From assembly GCA_002686195.1 (NCBI GenBank), contig NZAS01000045.1, forward strand, positions 16,896 through 25,218: a stretch of 8,323 nt of DNA, in the 5' to 3' direction. Positions 1-5,710 of the stretch are shown piece by piece (within the stretch, counting starts at the first letter, position 1; every line of letters starts with the position of its first letter). The position numbers and the translations under genes were made by a program. The notes under the pieces were generated by a model, which was given only the letters and a program-made list of their open reading frames with translations, was not told the DNA's origin and did no database searches. This DNA comes from Candidatus Pacearchaeota archaeon. Lineage in GTDB: Archaea > Nanoarchaeota > Nanoarchaeia > Pacearchaeales > GW2011-AR1.

Positions 1-418
1 CTGTTAAAATTTTGAATTCCATATCATTATTGTTGCACCACTCTGTTGCGTATTTCCATTTGGCTTCATTGATGCCCCACATTTTGACTTCATTGAACCA
101 TCGTTTGGTTTTTCTTTTTGGTTTTGCTGGTGGTGGTTTGCATTGTTTCTTGGGCTTTACCTCAATAATGAATTTCTTAATTGAACCATTATGTTGTTTA
201 ACCTTAATATAAAAGTCTGGAAAATATCGGTGTATTCTACCATCCCAAGGAGATAAATAGGGTATAATGACTTCTTCAGACCCCCATTCTATTATGGCAC
301 CATTAGAATCACAATACACCATAAATCTTCGTTCCCATAAAGAACGAAAATATATTCTTCGTGAATCACCACGATATTTTTTGGGGTTTTTTGCTATGTA
401 CCTACCTGAATACGACAT
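1..418 (-). CDS. 4: T4 gp4-like head completion nuclease, partial (3' end beyond window)
   Basis: Reading the minus strand from the ATG at 418-416 gives an open frame of 139 codons that runs off the left edge. The start MSYSGRYIAKNPKKYRGD and the following SLWERRFMVY helix match the usual opening of the gp4 head-completion protein of marine T4-like phages. FPDFY (Asp68) followed by IIEVKP (Glu86, Lys88) forms a PD-(D/E)xK nuclease core like that of TnsA-type endonucleases. The tail KMWGINEAKWKYATEWC also fits, so only a few residues are probably missing. In T4, gp4 acts in finishing the DNA-filled head before tail joining; its nuclease role is inferred from the fold. There is no clear Shine-Dalgarno before the ATG. 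The gene is divergent from gp48, 35 nt away, with a perfect late-type octamer upstream. The family is sure enough; the exact biochemical role is not. Confidence 0.85.
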   Translation of the reverse strand, partial: MSYSGRYIAKNPKKYRGDSRRIYFRSLWERRFMVYCDSNGAIIEWGSEEVIIPYLSPWDGRIHRYFPDFYIKVKQHNGSIKKFIIEVKPKKQCKPPPAKPKRKTKRWFNEVKMWGINEAKWKYATEWCNNNDMEFKILT

Positions 419-425
419 GTGTTAT

Positions 426-433
426 AATAAATA
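426..433 (+). promoter_or_regulatory. T4-late-type promoter octamer for gp48 block
   Basis: AATAAATA at 426-433, within TATAATAAATAG, matches the T4 late consensus TATAAATA at 7 of 8 positions. By analogy with T4, transcription would start about 6 nt downstream, near 439, leaving a very short leader that begins at the AAGGA Shine-Dalgarno (440-444) before the ATG at 454. This is inferred from sequence and position only. Confidence 0.45.
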
Positions 434-444
434 GTATGTAAGGA

Positions 445-452
445 TATTTATA
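445..452 (-). promoter_or_regulatory. T4-late-type promoter octamer for gp4-like gene
   Basis: The plus strand reads TATTTATA at 445-452, so the minus strand carries a perfect TATAAATA, the T4 late promoter consensus. It lies 26 nt upstream of the gp4-like ATG (418), a usual distance. It faces the plus-strand octamer at 426-433; the predicted start points of the two promoters coincide near 439. Confidence 0.55.
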
Positions 453-453
453 T

Positions 454-1635
454 ATGACTCTTGTACCATATACGGGATCAGACCCAATGTTAATCCACAT
501 GGCCCAGGAAAACCCGCCGCCTACGCATGAGCAGAAATCACATATAAAAAACGCCATTACTCCTCCGGGCAGTAAATACACCACAACAAATTTAGCTTAT
601 CCAGAAGCTGTTGAAGGTGACCCTATGCAGGGGCATTATATTATATTTGAAATTTTAGCACAACAAAAAGCAAAATTGGCTGGACAAAAACTGTTAAAGG
701 CTACAACTGAGGCCGTCGCCCAGCAAGCAGAGCAAATCAAGGCTGAATATGACAATCCCAGCCCTGATGGCATATTATCAGGCGTCGATCATGGCCTGCT
801 TCAAGCTCTCGTAGACCGCACTCGAACTCAGGCGACAGAGGCCGTCCAGGCCGGCCTCACGGCCATAACCGCTGGGCCCACCGGTGGGCCCAATTCAATT
901 CAAGTAGCTCAAAATGCAACAGTTGCAATGCCAGTCTGTATAGCACTTTATATGCCACCTTCTGTTAGTGTCACCTATAATGTAAAATATGGTGATCAAG
1001 AAATTGGTCGCCTCGCAGAATCAGCAGCTGCTGGTATTCAAGCATTTATGAATACTGAAGGCGGGTTTGGGAAAAAAATGGGCGCCGCAGTTGGGACAGC
1101 CGGGAAAGGTATCGCCGGGGCAGTTGTTGAGAAAGCGACCCCTGCAAGTGCAAAGGCGCTAATGGCAATTCAAAGTGGTGCTATATTCACTCCAAGAATG
1201 GAATTAATGTTTGAAGGTATTGGTCGTAGAAATTTTTCATATACTTTTAATTTTATGCCAAAAAGTGAAAGAGAAGCAGATATTGTTGAGAGAATTGTTC
1301 ATGAGTTTAAATATCATATGGCGGCCGATTTCGGCGGCGGCTTTTCGATAGGCCTGGGTGGTGCCGATAAAATAGATCTTTCGGGAGTTGATGGCGTAAG
1401 AACCATGACAATACCAGATTTCTTTAATATAAAATATATGTATATTGATAGCACCACAGAAGGTAATAAACATCTCAATAAAATTAAGCAATGTGTTCTT
1501 AAAGATATGCAAGTTGAATATGGTGCTGAAAGATATACGGCGTATGCTGGAGGACGACCACAAACAACCAAAATATCTTTATCCTTTGAAGAACTAGAAA
1601 TTATTACTAAAAAGTACATTGCAGACGGATATTAA
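454..1635 (+). CDS. 48: Baseplate tail tube cap protein (T4 gp48-like)
   Basis: This 393-aa protein resembles the gp48 tail-tube cap of marine T4-like phages, which sits on the central baseplate and helps start tail-tube polymerisation. Conserved-looking blocks are ALYMPPSVSVTYNVKYGDQE (about 168-187), IFTPRMELMFEGIGRRNFSYTF (about 244-265), PKSEREADIVERIVHEFKYHM, then IPDFFNIKYMY and the C-terminal SFEELEIITKKYIADGY. Residues 55-150 are Ala/Gln-rich and look like a helical, lower-complexity insert; this part holds a GC-rich palindromic patch unlike the rest of the gene. The start is supported by AAGGA (440-444), 9 nt upstream. The gene is 2 nt from gp53, so the two are probably co-transcribed. 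T4 gp48 is of similar length (364 aa). The family is confident; a gp54-like label is the main alternative. Confidence 0.85.
   Translation: MTLVPYTGSDPMLIHMAQENPPPTHEQKSHIKNAITPPGSKYTTTNLAYPEAVEGDPMQGHYIIFEILAQQKAKLAGQKLLKATTEAVAQQAEQIKAEYDNPSPDGILSGVDHGLLQALVDRTRTQATEAVQAGLTAITAGPTGGPNSIQVAQNATVAMPVCIALYMPPSVSVTYNVKYGDQEIGRLAESAAAGIQAFMNTEGGFGKKMGAAVGTAGKGIAGAVVEKATPASAKALMAIQSGAIFTPRMELMFEGIGRRNFSYTFNFMPKSEREADIVERIVHEFKYHMAADFGGGFSIGLGGADKIDLSGVDGVRTMTIPDFFNIKYMYIDSTTEGNKHLNKIKQCVLKDMQVEYGAERYTAYAGGRPQTTKISLSFEELEIITKKYIADGY
840..892. repeat. Two adjacent GC-rich palindromes inside gp48
   Basis: Positions 873-892 form a perfect 20-bp palindrome with arms TGGGCCCACC and GGTGGGCCCA. Just upstream, 840-864 is an imperfect palindrome: GGCCGTCCAGGCC pairs with GGCCTCACGGCC, around the 10-bp perfect core AGGCCGGCCT (848-857). 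Both lie in codons for the Ala/Gly/Thr-rich part of gp48 (about residues 130-147). The surrounding gene is AT-rich, so codon choice alone is an unlikely source. Confidence 0.8.
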
Positions 1636-1637
1636 TC

Positions 1638-2639
1638 ATGTATTTTGCAAACTTTCCTCTTATTCCATACGACTCAGTTGGTGATGGTAATCTTGAATTA
1701 GTTACCAATTTATTGAAACGAGTTGCTGTCCGAGCTAAGGTTAAAACTAATGTGATGGTGTATGACACATATGATGTCAAAGAGGGAGAAACTCCCGAAA
1801 TAATTGCTGATAAACTATATGATGATCCAGAACTACACTGGGTTATTTTGTTGTTTAATGATATCACAGATAGATATCATCAATGGCCAATGAATAATAA
1901 TCAATTCCTGGCATATATGAACGACAAATATACTGACCAAAATGCAGTACATCATTATGAAATTTATCAGAAATCAGGAGACACCACAATAAAAATTAAT
2001 GTTGGTACAACAGCAACAGATTATGGTTCTTCAGTAGAAACTTTTAACCCATCATCAGATGTTGATGGAGAATATATTACTACCACCACAGTTCATACCT
2101 TTTCTGTAGGAGATGCTGTCTCATATTCTTCATCTAGCGGAACAACAATTTCTGAACTTGCGGAAAATGGAAAATATTTTATTACCAGTGTTGCAGAAGA
2201 TATTGTATTGAATGGTAGTGACGATGATTATCAACGAATAATTCTTGATGGAACTGATTCAGATTCAGCCAATGCTGAAAGTAGAATTCGTTTAGATGGT
2301 ACTGGTGATGGGATTATTTTAAATGAAGATTCTGGAATTCATGGCCGACATATAGGAAGTGCCGTTCTTATGGAAACTGGCAATTTCCTTGTTGGTGAAG
2401 ACACTACCACTCTCTTTAAGATATCAGGTACATCAGGAGGAGGGCCAATATCACTTTCTGCCGGTTCAGACGAACTACATTCTTTAACAAAAATTACTGA
2501 TGTGGCAATTCCTATTACTAATTTTGAATATGAAGAATCTGTACAAGATGAATTAAGACAGATTAGATTACTTGATCCAGCATACGTTGAAGACTTCGTT
2601 GCTGAATTTGAAAAACTAATGGGAGAAAGTGTTCTGTAA
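1638..2639 (+). CDS. 53: Baseplate wedge subunit (T4 gp53-like) with inserted beta-rich domain
   Basis: The N-terminal 115 residues match the gp53 baseplate wedge family of marine T4-like phages: MYFANFPLIPYDSVG, VRAKVKTNVMVYDTYDVKEG, DDPELHWVILLFNDITDRYHQWP and HHYEIYQKSGDTTIKINVGT. The YDVKEGETPEIIADKLYDD stretch (about 45-63) is the LysM-like part. The C-terminus, ITNFEYEESVQDELRQIRLLDP onward, is the family's usual end. Between them, residues about 123-290 hold a Ser/Thr/Asp-rich, beta-like segment with HTFSVGDAVSYSSSSGTT, NGKYFITSV and two copies of an I-x-LDGT motif. T4 gp53 is only 196 aa, so this is extra material. gp53 helps join the six wedges around the hub. The gene starts 2 nt after gp48 with a weak Shine-Dalgarno (GACGGA) and ends in a TAATG overlap with the next gene, suggesting translational coupling. 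Confidence 0.87.
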   Translation: MYFANFPLIPYDSVGDGNLELVTNLLKRVAVRAKVKTNVMVYDTYDVKEGETPEIIADKLYDDPELHWVILLFNDITDRYHQWPMNNNQFLAYMNDKYTDQNAVHHYEIYQKSGDTTIKINVGTTATDYGSSVETFNPSSDVDGEYITTTTVHTFSVGDAVSYSSSSGTTISELAENGKYFITSVAEDIVLNGSDDDYQRIILDGTDSDSANAESRIRLDGTGDGIILNEDSGIHGRHIGSAVLMETGNFLVGEDTTTLFKISGTSGGGPISLSAGSDELHSLTKITDVAIPITNFEYEESVQDELRQIRLLDPAYVEDFVAEFEKLMGESVL

Positions 2640-4069
2640 TGGCCAAGGGTATACAAACTGCTGGCGAATTTATAATAGAAGAATTAAGACTTGTTACCAC
2701 TTCTGGATTAGAGGTTGACCTTATTACATCAGTAGTAGGATTAACACTTTTTGAAGATATTTTTTCTATGACTATTTCCGGCACAATTGCAATAGCGGAT
2801 TCTGTTAATCTAGCATCTTATGGCCCTCTTTTGGGCCAGGAATATTTGCATCTCAAAATCAGCACACCAACTTTTAAGGATGAAAGTGCAGTTATAGATT
2901 TTTCTAAAAACGCATTTCTTGTACATTCCATATCCAACAGAGAAAAAATTACTGGCGGCGTTCAAGGATTTGTATTAAGTTTTGTTAGTCAAGAATTGGT
3001 TCGAAATCAAAGGCTCAAGGTTACACAAAGTTTAACAGATACTTGGTCAAACATTGTTAAAAAAATGTTAACAGGCCCAGCTTATATTGATACTAAAAAG
3101 AAAATAGACTTAGAACCGACTGCTGGTGTAAAAAAGTTTGTTGCTCCTAACATAAGACCATTAGATATTATTGTTTTGGGAATGAAACAAGCTGTTTCTG
3201 AATTCAAAGGAGAACCTACTTATCTATTTTATGAAACCCTGAAAGGATTCAATTTCAGGACTCTCGCAAGTCTTTATAATAATGCACCTCAATTAGATTA
3301 TATTACAGTAGTTCCCGGCAGTAATCCAGTTGCACTGGGTATAAAGTATAATATTTTAAATGAAATGAGAACTGTTCTCAATTATGAGATAGTTTCTAAC
3401 AACGACAGTATTGCTAATTATAGAGCTGGTATGTTTGGATCAAAACTTATAACGCATGATATTATCAGTAAAAGTTATGAAACTAAAGTATATAATTATC
3501 ATGACAATTTCAAAAAAGAATCTCATATCGTTGGTGGTGTTACAGCTGAGACGCCAGAATTTCCACTTGCCAGTGCATTAGCATTAAATGATAAAGGACT
3601 ACGAGTATCAGATTTTTTTGCTAGAACATTCATGATGCCAACATCTCTTAGTGGTGATGTTGACTCTCAACATACAACAAAAAATAATACAAATCCTTAT
3701 ATGGCATATGATCCTCATAAATGGCTTCAACGAAGAAATTCTCAAATGATACAATTAGAAAATGCTCTTCAAGTGAATATAATGACTCATGGAAATACGC
3801 TGATAAATGCTGGAGATAAAGTAATACTTAATTTACCGTACACAGCTACAAAACAAGTAACTGGTGTGAATGAAAAATTTGATAAATTTTATAAAGGACC
3901 ATTTTTAATTAAAAGAATCAGGCATGATTTTATTATGAATTCAAGTCCAAAAAGACATCGAATGTATATGAGTTTAGTGAAAGATTCTTTAGAAGAAGAA
4001 TTAGAAATATCAGGTCCAATTGAACCATCATCAGATAAGACAGCTGAGATAATCGAATACACATACTAA
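2639..4069 (+). CDS. Baseplate hub-like structural protein (gp27-like)
   Basis: This is a 476-aa virion protein. The opening EFIIEELRLVTTSGLEVDLIT, the LTLFEDIFSMTISGTIAIAD block, the GPLLGQEYLHLKISTPT block (about 62-78) and VHSISNREKITGGVQGFVLSF are typical of the large gp27-like hub proteins of marine T4-like phages. In T4, gp27 forms a trimeric ring that connects the tail tube to the gp5 spike. A middle part, KKKIDLEPTAGVKKFVAPNI then DIIVLGMKQAVSE, fits the same family. The C-terminal third (NTLINAGDKVILNLPY, GPFLIKRIRHDFIM) resembles the domain that closes the hub ring. The start overlaps the gp53 stop by 1 nt (TAATG), with GGAGAAAG upstream. It is the last gene of the dense structural block. 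A plain 'virion structural protein' label is the safe fallback; hub identity is inferred from motifs. Confidence 0.68.
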   Translation: MAKGIQTAGEFIIEELRLVTTSGLEVDLITSVVGLTLFEDIFSMTISGTIAIADSVNLASYGPLLGQEYLHLKISTPTFKDESAVIDFSKNAFLVHSISNREKITGGVQGFVLSFVSQELVRNQRLKVTQSLTDTWSNIVKKMLTGPAYIDTKKKIDLEPTAGVKKFVAPNIRPLDIIVLGMKQAVSEFKGEPTYLFYETLKGFNFRTLASLYNNAPQLDYITVVPGSNPVALGIKYNILNEMRTVLNYEIVSNNDSIANYRAGMFGSKLITHDIISKSYETKVYNYHDNFKKESHIVGGVTAETPEFPLASALALNDKGLRVSDFFARTFMMPTSLSGDVDSQHTTKNNTNPYMAYDPHKWLQRRNSQMIQLENALQVNIMTHGNTLINAGDKVILNLPYTATKQVTGVNEKFDKFYKGPFLIKRIRHDFIMNSSPKRHRMYMSLVKDSLEEELEISGPIEPSSDKTAEIIEYTY

Positions 4070-4076
4070 AGGAGGA
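4068..4076 (+). promoter_or_regulatory. Orphan strong Shine-Dalgarno
   Basis: AAAGGAGGA overlaps the hub stop codon (4067-4069) and is the strongest ribosome-binding sequence in the window. No ATG, GTG or TTG able to open a frame follows at normal distance: only ATA (4079) and ATC (4085) occur, the latter opening 8 codons before TAA. The next ATG is at 4137 with its own AAAGGA. This looks like the remnant of a deleted gene start; a non-canonical start is less likely. Confidence 0.5.
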
Positions 4077-4136
4077 CCATAACAATCAAAAACTCTTGTA
4101 ATATCCAATAAATCAAAACTGAAAAGGAAAACTAAA

Positions 4137-4325
4137 ATGACCAAGACCAAAAATAGGATTAAGAAGATGATTTTTCAAACCCAAAATCGGAAACACGAAC
4201 CACTTTCAGAAGATGATAAATACATTATAAAGGCAATGGGATATAGAAAACGAGAGTTAAAGGGACAACTTGATGAAAACATTTCTGGAATTACAAGAAG
4301 GGCTATACGACCCGAATATATTTAA
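4137..4325 (+). CDS. Small basic protein of unknown function, overlapping the kinase start
   Basis: This 62-aa ORF starts at an ATG with AAAGGA (4123-4128) 8 nt upstream. The protein is strongly basic (KTKNRIKKM, NRKHEPL, YRKREL, TRRAIRPEYI) with one acidic patch, LSEDDKY. No family is recognised. Its last 53 nt overlap the start of the kinase gene in another frame, and the kinase Shine-Dalgarno (AAAGGGA, 4259-4265) lies inside it, so the two would be translationally linked. A small gene just ahead of a zeta-toxin-like kinase invites comparison with an antitoxin, but nothing in the sequence shows this. It may be a real accessory gene or a chance frame. Confidence 0.5.
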   Translation: MTKTKNRIKKMIFQTQNRKHEPLSEDDKYIIKAMGYRKRELKGQLDENISGITRRAIRPEYI

Positions 4326-4935
4326 GGCATTCTTCCTTGCAGGTGGGCCCGGAAGTGGTAAGTCATATATCGCTGGCAGAACTATTGGTGGTATGGGGCT
4401 TAAAGTAGTCAATTCAGACCCTGCATTTGAACATCTGTTAAAGAAGGCTGGACTTTCTCTCAAAATGCCACCAGAAGAATTTGAACGTAAAGAGATGGTG
4501 CGAGGCAAAGCAAAAGCAGTTACTGAAAAGAGAAAAAAGAATTACATCATGGGCAGACTTGGCCTTATCATTGATGGCACAGGTAAGAATGCGGAGAAAA
4601 TATTGAGACAGAAAGCAATGTTGGACGAACTTGGATATGACACATATATGATCTATGTAAACACTTCTCTTGATGTTGCACTGGAACGTAATGCAACACG
4701 GGCCCGATCACTTCAAGAAGTAGAGTGTATTAAAATGTGGAAAGCAGTACAAATGAATATAGGTAAATTCAGTAATATGTTCAAAGGTGGGTTTATCGTG
4801 GTTGACAACAATAGTGCTGATGAAGATGTTCTAAAAATAGTCTATAAGCGAGTGAAAGGTCTGCTTCGTCAGAAAGTTCAGAATACCCGTGCAAAGGATT
4901 GGATGGCAGCAGAATTGGCCAAGAAACAACGGTAA
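4273..4935 (+). CDS. P-loop kinase / zeta-toxin-like ATPase of marine T4-like phages
   Basis: This 220-aa protein opens with MKTFLELQEGLYDPNIFKAF and a clear Walker A motif, GGPGSGKS (residues 24-31). VVNSDPAFE follows at the place of the substrate-binding Asp in zeta-toxin/polynucleotide-kinase-like folds. RLGLIIDGTGKN holds a second conserved Asp, and YVNTSLDVALERNATRARSL resembles the Arg-rich lid of small nucleotide kinases. This protein type is frequent in marine T4-like phages; its substrate is not established. A TTG lies one codon upstream, but the ATG at 4273 is preferred: AAAGGGA (4259-4265) is 7 nt away and family members begin with MKTF. The MWKAVQMNI stretch near the C-terminus is almost duplicated in the gene at 6181 (29 bp, 2 mismatches). 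It could modify nucleotides, RNA or a cell-wall precursor; the sequence does not decide. Confidence 0.8.
   Translation: MKTFLELQEGLYDPNIFKAFFLAGGPGSGKSYIAGRTIGGMGLKVVNSDPAFEHLLKKAGLSLKMPPEEFERKEMVRGKAKAVTEKRKKNYIMGRLGLIIDGTGKNAEKILRQKAMLDELGYDTYMIYVNTSLDVALERNATRARSLQEVECIKMWKAVQMNIGKFSNMFKGGFIVVDNNSADEDVLKIVYKRVKGLLRQKVQNTRAKDWMAAELAKKQR
4733..4761 (+). repeat. 29-bp direct repeat copy A (in kinase gene)
   Basis: The 29 bp here match 6593-6621 with only two mismatches (4741 a/c and 4744 g/a), including a 17-bp exact run CAGTACAAATGAATATA. Both copies are read in the same codon phase and encode MW(K/Q)(A/T)VQMNI. The host proteins are otherwise unlike each other. Confidence 0.8.
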
Positions 4936-4936
4936 T

Positions 4937-5104
4937 ATGAATTATTGCGGACAATGCGGACAGGGAATAGTGGGGGAACTACTATACTGGTTTGAAGAAA
5001 GGTTTTATCTGGAGGGTAGCACAAAACAAATTCCGTTTTGTGGCCCAGAATGTTCCACCAAATATTATGATAAATACCGTATTACAAACAGGGAATCCCG
5101 GTAG
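4937..5104 (+). CDS. Small zinc-ribbon-like protein
   Basis: This 55-aa protein has four cysteines in two pairs, CGQCG near the N-terminus and CGPEC near residues 35-39, spaced as in a treble-clef or zinc-ribbon knuckle (CxxC-x27-CxxxC). Such miniature zinc proteins are common in phages and may bind DNA or protein; the function here is unknown. The ATG at 4937, one nucleotide after the kinase TAA (4933-4935), is chosen because an upstream in-frame ATG at 4889 would put 16 residues inside the kinase frame with no family-like content. No strong Shine-Dalgarno is seen, so translation may depend on coupling to the kinase. Its final 23 nt overlap, tail to tail, the lipoprotein gene on the other strand. 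Confidence 0.6.
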   Translation: MNYCGQCGQGIVGELLYWFEERFYLEGSTKQIPFCGPECSTKYYDKYRITNRESR

Positions 5105-5333
5105 TCACAGGCCCCACAGTGCCGTCATTGCTCACCTGTTTAAAATATAACCTATCCCCCATAGACAGATCATCAATACCAATGGCATATTCACCAACTT
5201 CGGAGGGGTTCTCCATGACAATATGACAACCAACCCATGCCCATTCCGCTTTACCCGCTTTCTGAGCCACAATATGTCCCGGTGAACATGCTCCCAGTAA
5301 CATTATGATGGCAATTATGATAATATTCTTCAT
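5082..5333 (-). CDS. Small lipoprotein
   Basis: This 83-aa protein starts MKN, has a hydrophobic helix (IIIIAIIMLL) and a clean lipobox LLGAC, so signal peptidase II would cleave before Cys16. Ser at +2 suggests sorting to the outer membrane in a Gram-negative host. The mature part is about 68 aa, with Cys36 and Cys82 as a possible disulfide pair, and no family is recognised. GGGAG plus AAGGA just upstream of the ATG supports the start. It lies 35 nt downstream of the putative holin on the same strand, so the two probably form an operon. That setting suggests a lysis or spanin-like role, but the protein is not proline-rich like Rz1; superinfection exclusion is another possibility. The lipoprotein call is firm; the role is open. 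Confidence 0.72.
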   Translation of the reverse strand: MKNIIIIAIIMLLGACSPGHIVAQKAGKAEWAWVGCHIVMENPSEVGEYAIGIDDLSMGDRLYFKQVSNDGTVGPVTTGIPCL

Positions 5334-5368
5334 ATCCTTCTCCCATACTGTTCATATATAGTACGAAA

Positions 5369-5641
5369 CTATTTCTTCAATCCAAATGCACTGCCAGTTA
5401 GTAACGCACCAAACGCCAGATGAAACAATCCGCCCATTTGTAACGTATAGGGAGAATGGTGTTGTGTCAATTTCTTCATTAATTCTAGTTGAATCATGGT
5501 GTCATCAATCATCCTTACTTCATCCAAAAAAGTGTGATAATCTGGCCGCATCAGTCCAAACCATATAGGTACTATGATGAAGTCAAAAATACATATTACC
5601 AGATATACTATAAGAGCTGTCCAGTGCCAGTTTAGGTTCAT
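5369..5641 (-). CDS. Putative holin (3-TM type, GTA-holin-like)
   Basis: The protein, 90 aa from this start, begins MNLNWHWTALIVYLVICIFDFIIVPIWFG, one or two membrane helices. It then has a soluble helical stretch rich in acidic and Met/Leu residues, and ends with GGLFHLAFGALLTGSAFGLKK, a further membrane helix with a basic tail. The IVYLVICIFDFIIVPIWFG and GGLFHLAFGALLTG blocks resemble the small three-helix holins found in marine phages and gene-transfer agents, which permeabilise the inner membrane at lysis. A longer frame begins at an ATG at 5734, adding 31 residues. The shorter start is chosen because the extra part is translated from a 10-bp tandem repeat and the family normally starts just before the first helix. 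Neither start has a good Shine-Dalgarno. The lipoprotein gene follows 35 nt downstream. Confidence is moderate: motif memory, no search. Confidence 0.6.
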   Translation of the reverse strand: MNLNWHWTALIVYLVICIFDFIIVPIWFGLMRPDYHTFLDEVRMIDDTMIQLELMKKLTQHHSPYTLQMGGLFHLAFGALLTGSAFGLKK

Positions 5642-5670
5642 AAGGGTATTTATGGGGTATGTGCGGAAGA

Positions 5671-5710
5671 TTCTCCCATGTTCTCCCATGAATACCCATG
5701 AATCTCCATG
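5671..5710. repeat. Four tandem 10-bp units upstream of the holin
   Basis: Plus-strand units are TTCTCCCATG, TTCTCCCATG, AATACCCATG and AATCTCCATG, each exactly 10 bp and all ending in CCATG. On the minus strand every unit begins with CATGG, so four ATGs lie one helical turn apart just upstream of the holin start. Ten is not a multiple of three, so the array reads through all frames and does not look like conserved protein-coding sequence. It could be a binding-site array, a slippage-prone tract, or chance. Confidence 0.75.

Noticed and set aside
12..212. 66-aa plus-strand ORF at the left edge
   Set aside because: It is the antisense shadow of the gp4-like gene, whose minus-strand translation carries recognisable family motifs.
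402..584. 60-aa minus-strand ORF
   Set aside because: It lies across the gp48 start and the divergent spacer, has no Shine-Dalgarno, and overlaps two better-supported genes.
1237..1867. Three overlapping minus-strand ORFs (108, 101 and 86 aa)
   Set aside because: They lie opposite conserved parts of gp48 and gp53 and have no family-like content.
4211..4222. Late-promoter-like GATAAATA inside the 4137 ORF, and similar sites near 251 and 5068
   Set aside because: They lie inside coding sequence in AT-rich DNA without a gene start at the right distance, so chance is the simplest explanation.
4889..4936. 16-residue N-terminal extension of the zinc-ribbon protein
   Set aside because: It would lie wholly inside the kinase gene; the ATG at 4937 directly follows the kinase stop and begins just before the first CxxC.
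5671..5710. CRISPR-like array
   Set aside because: The units are 10 bp and directly adjacent, with no spacers.
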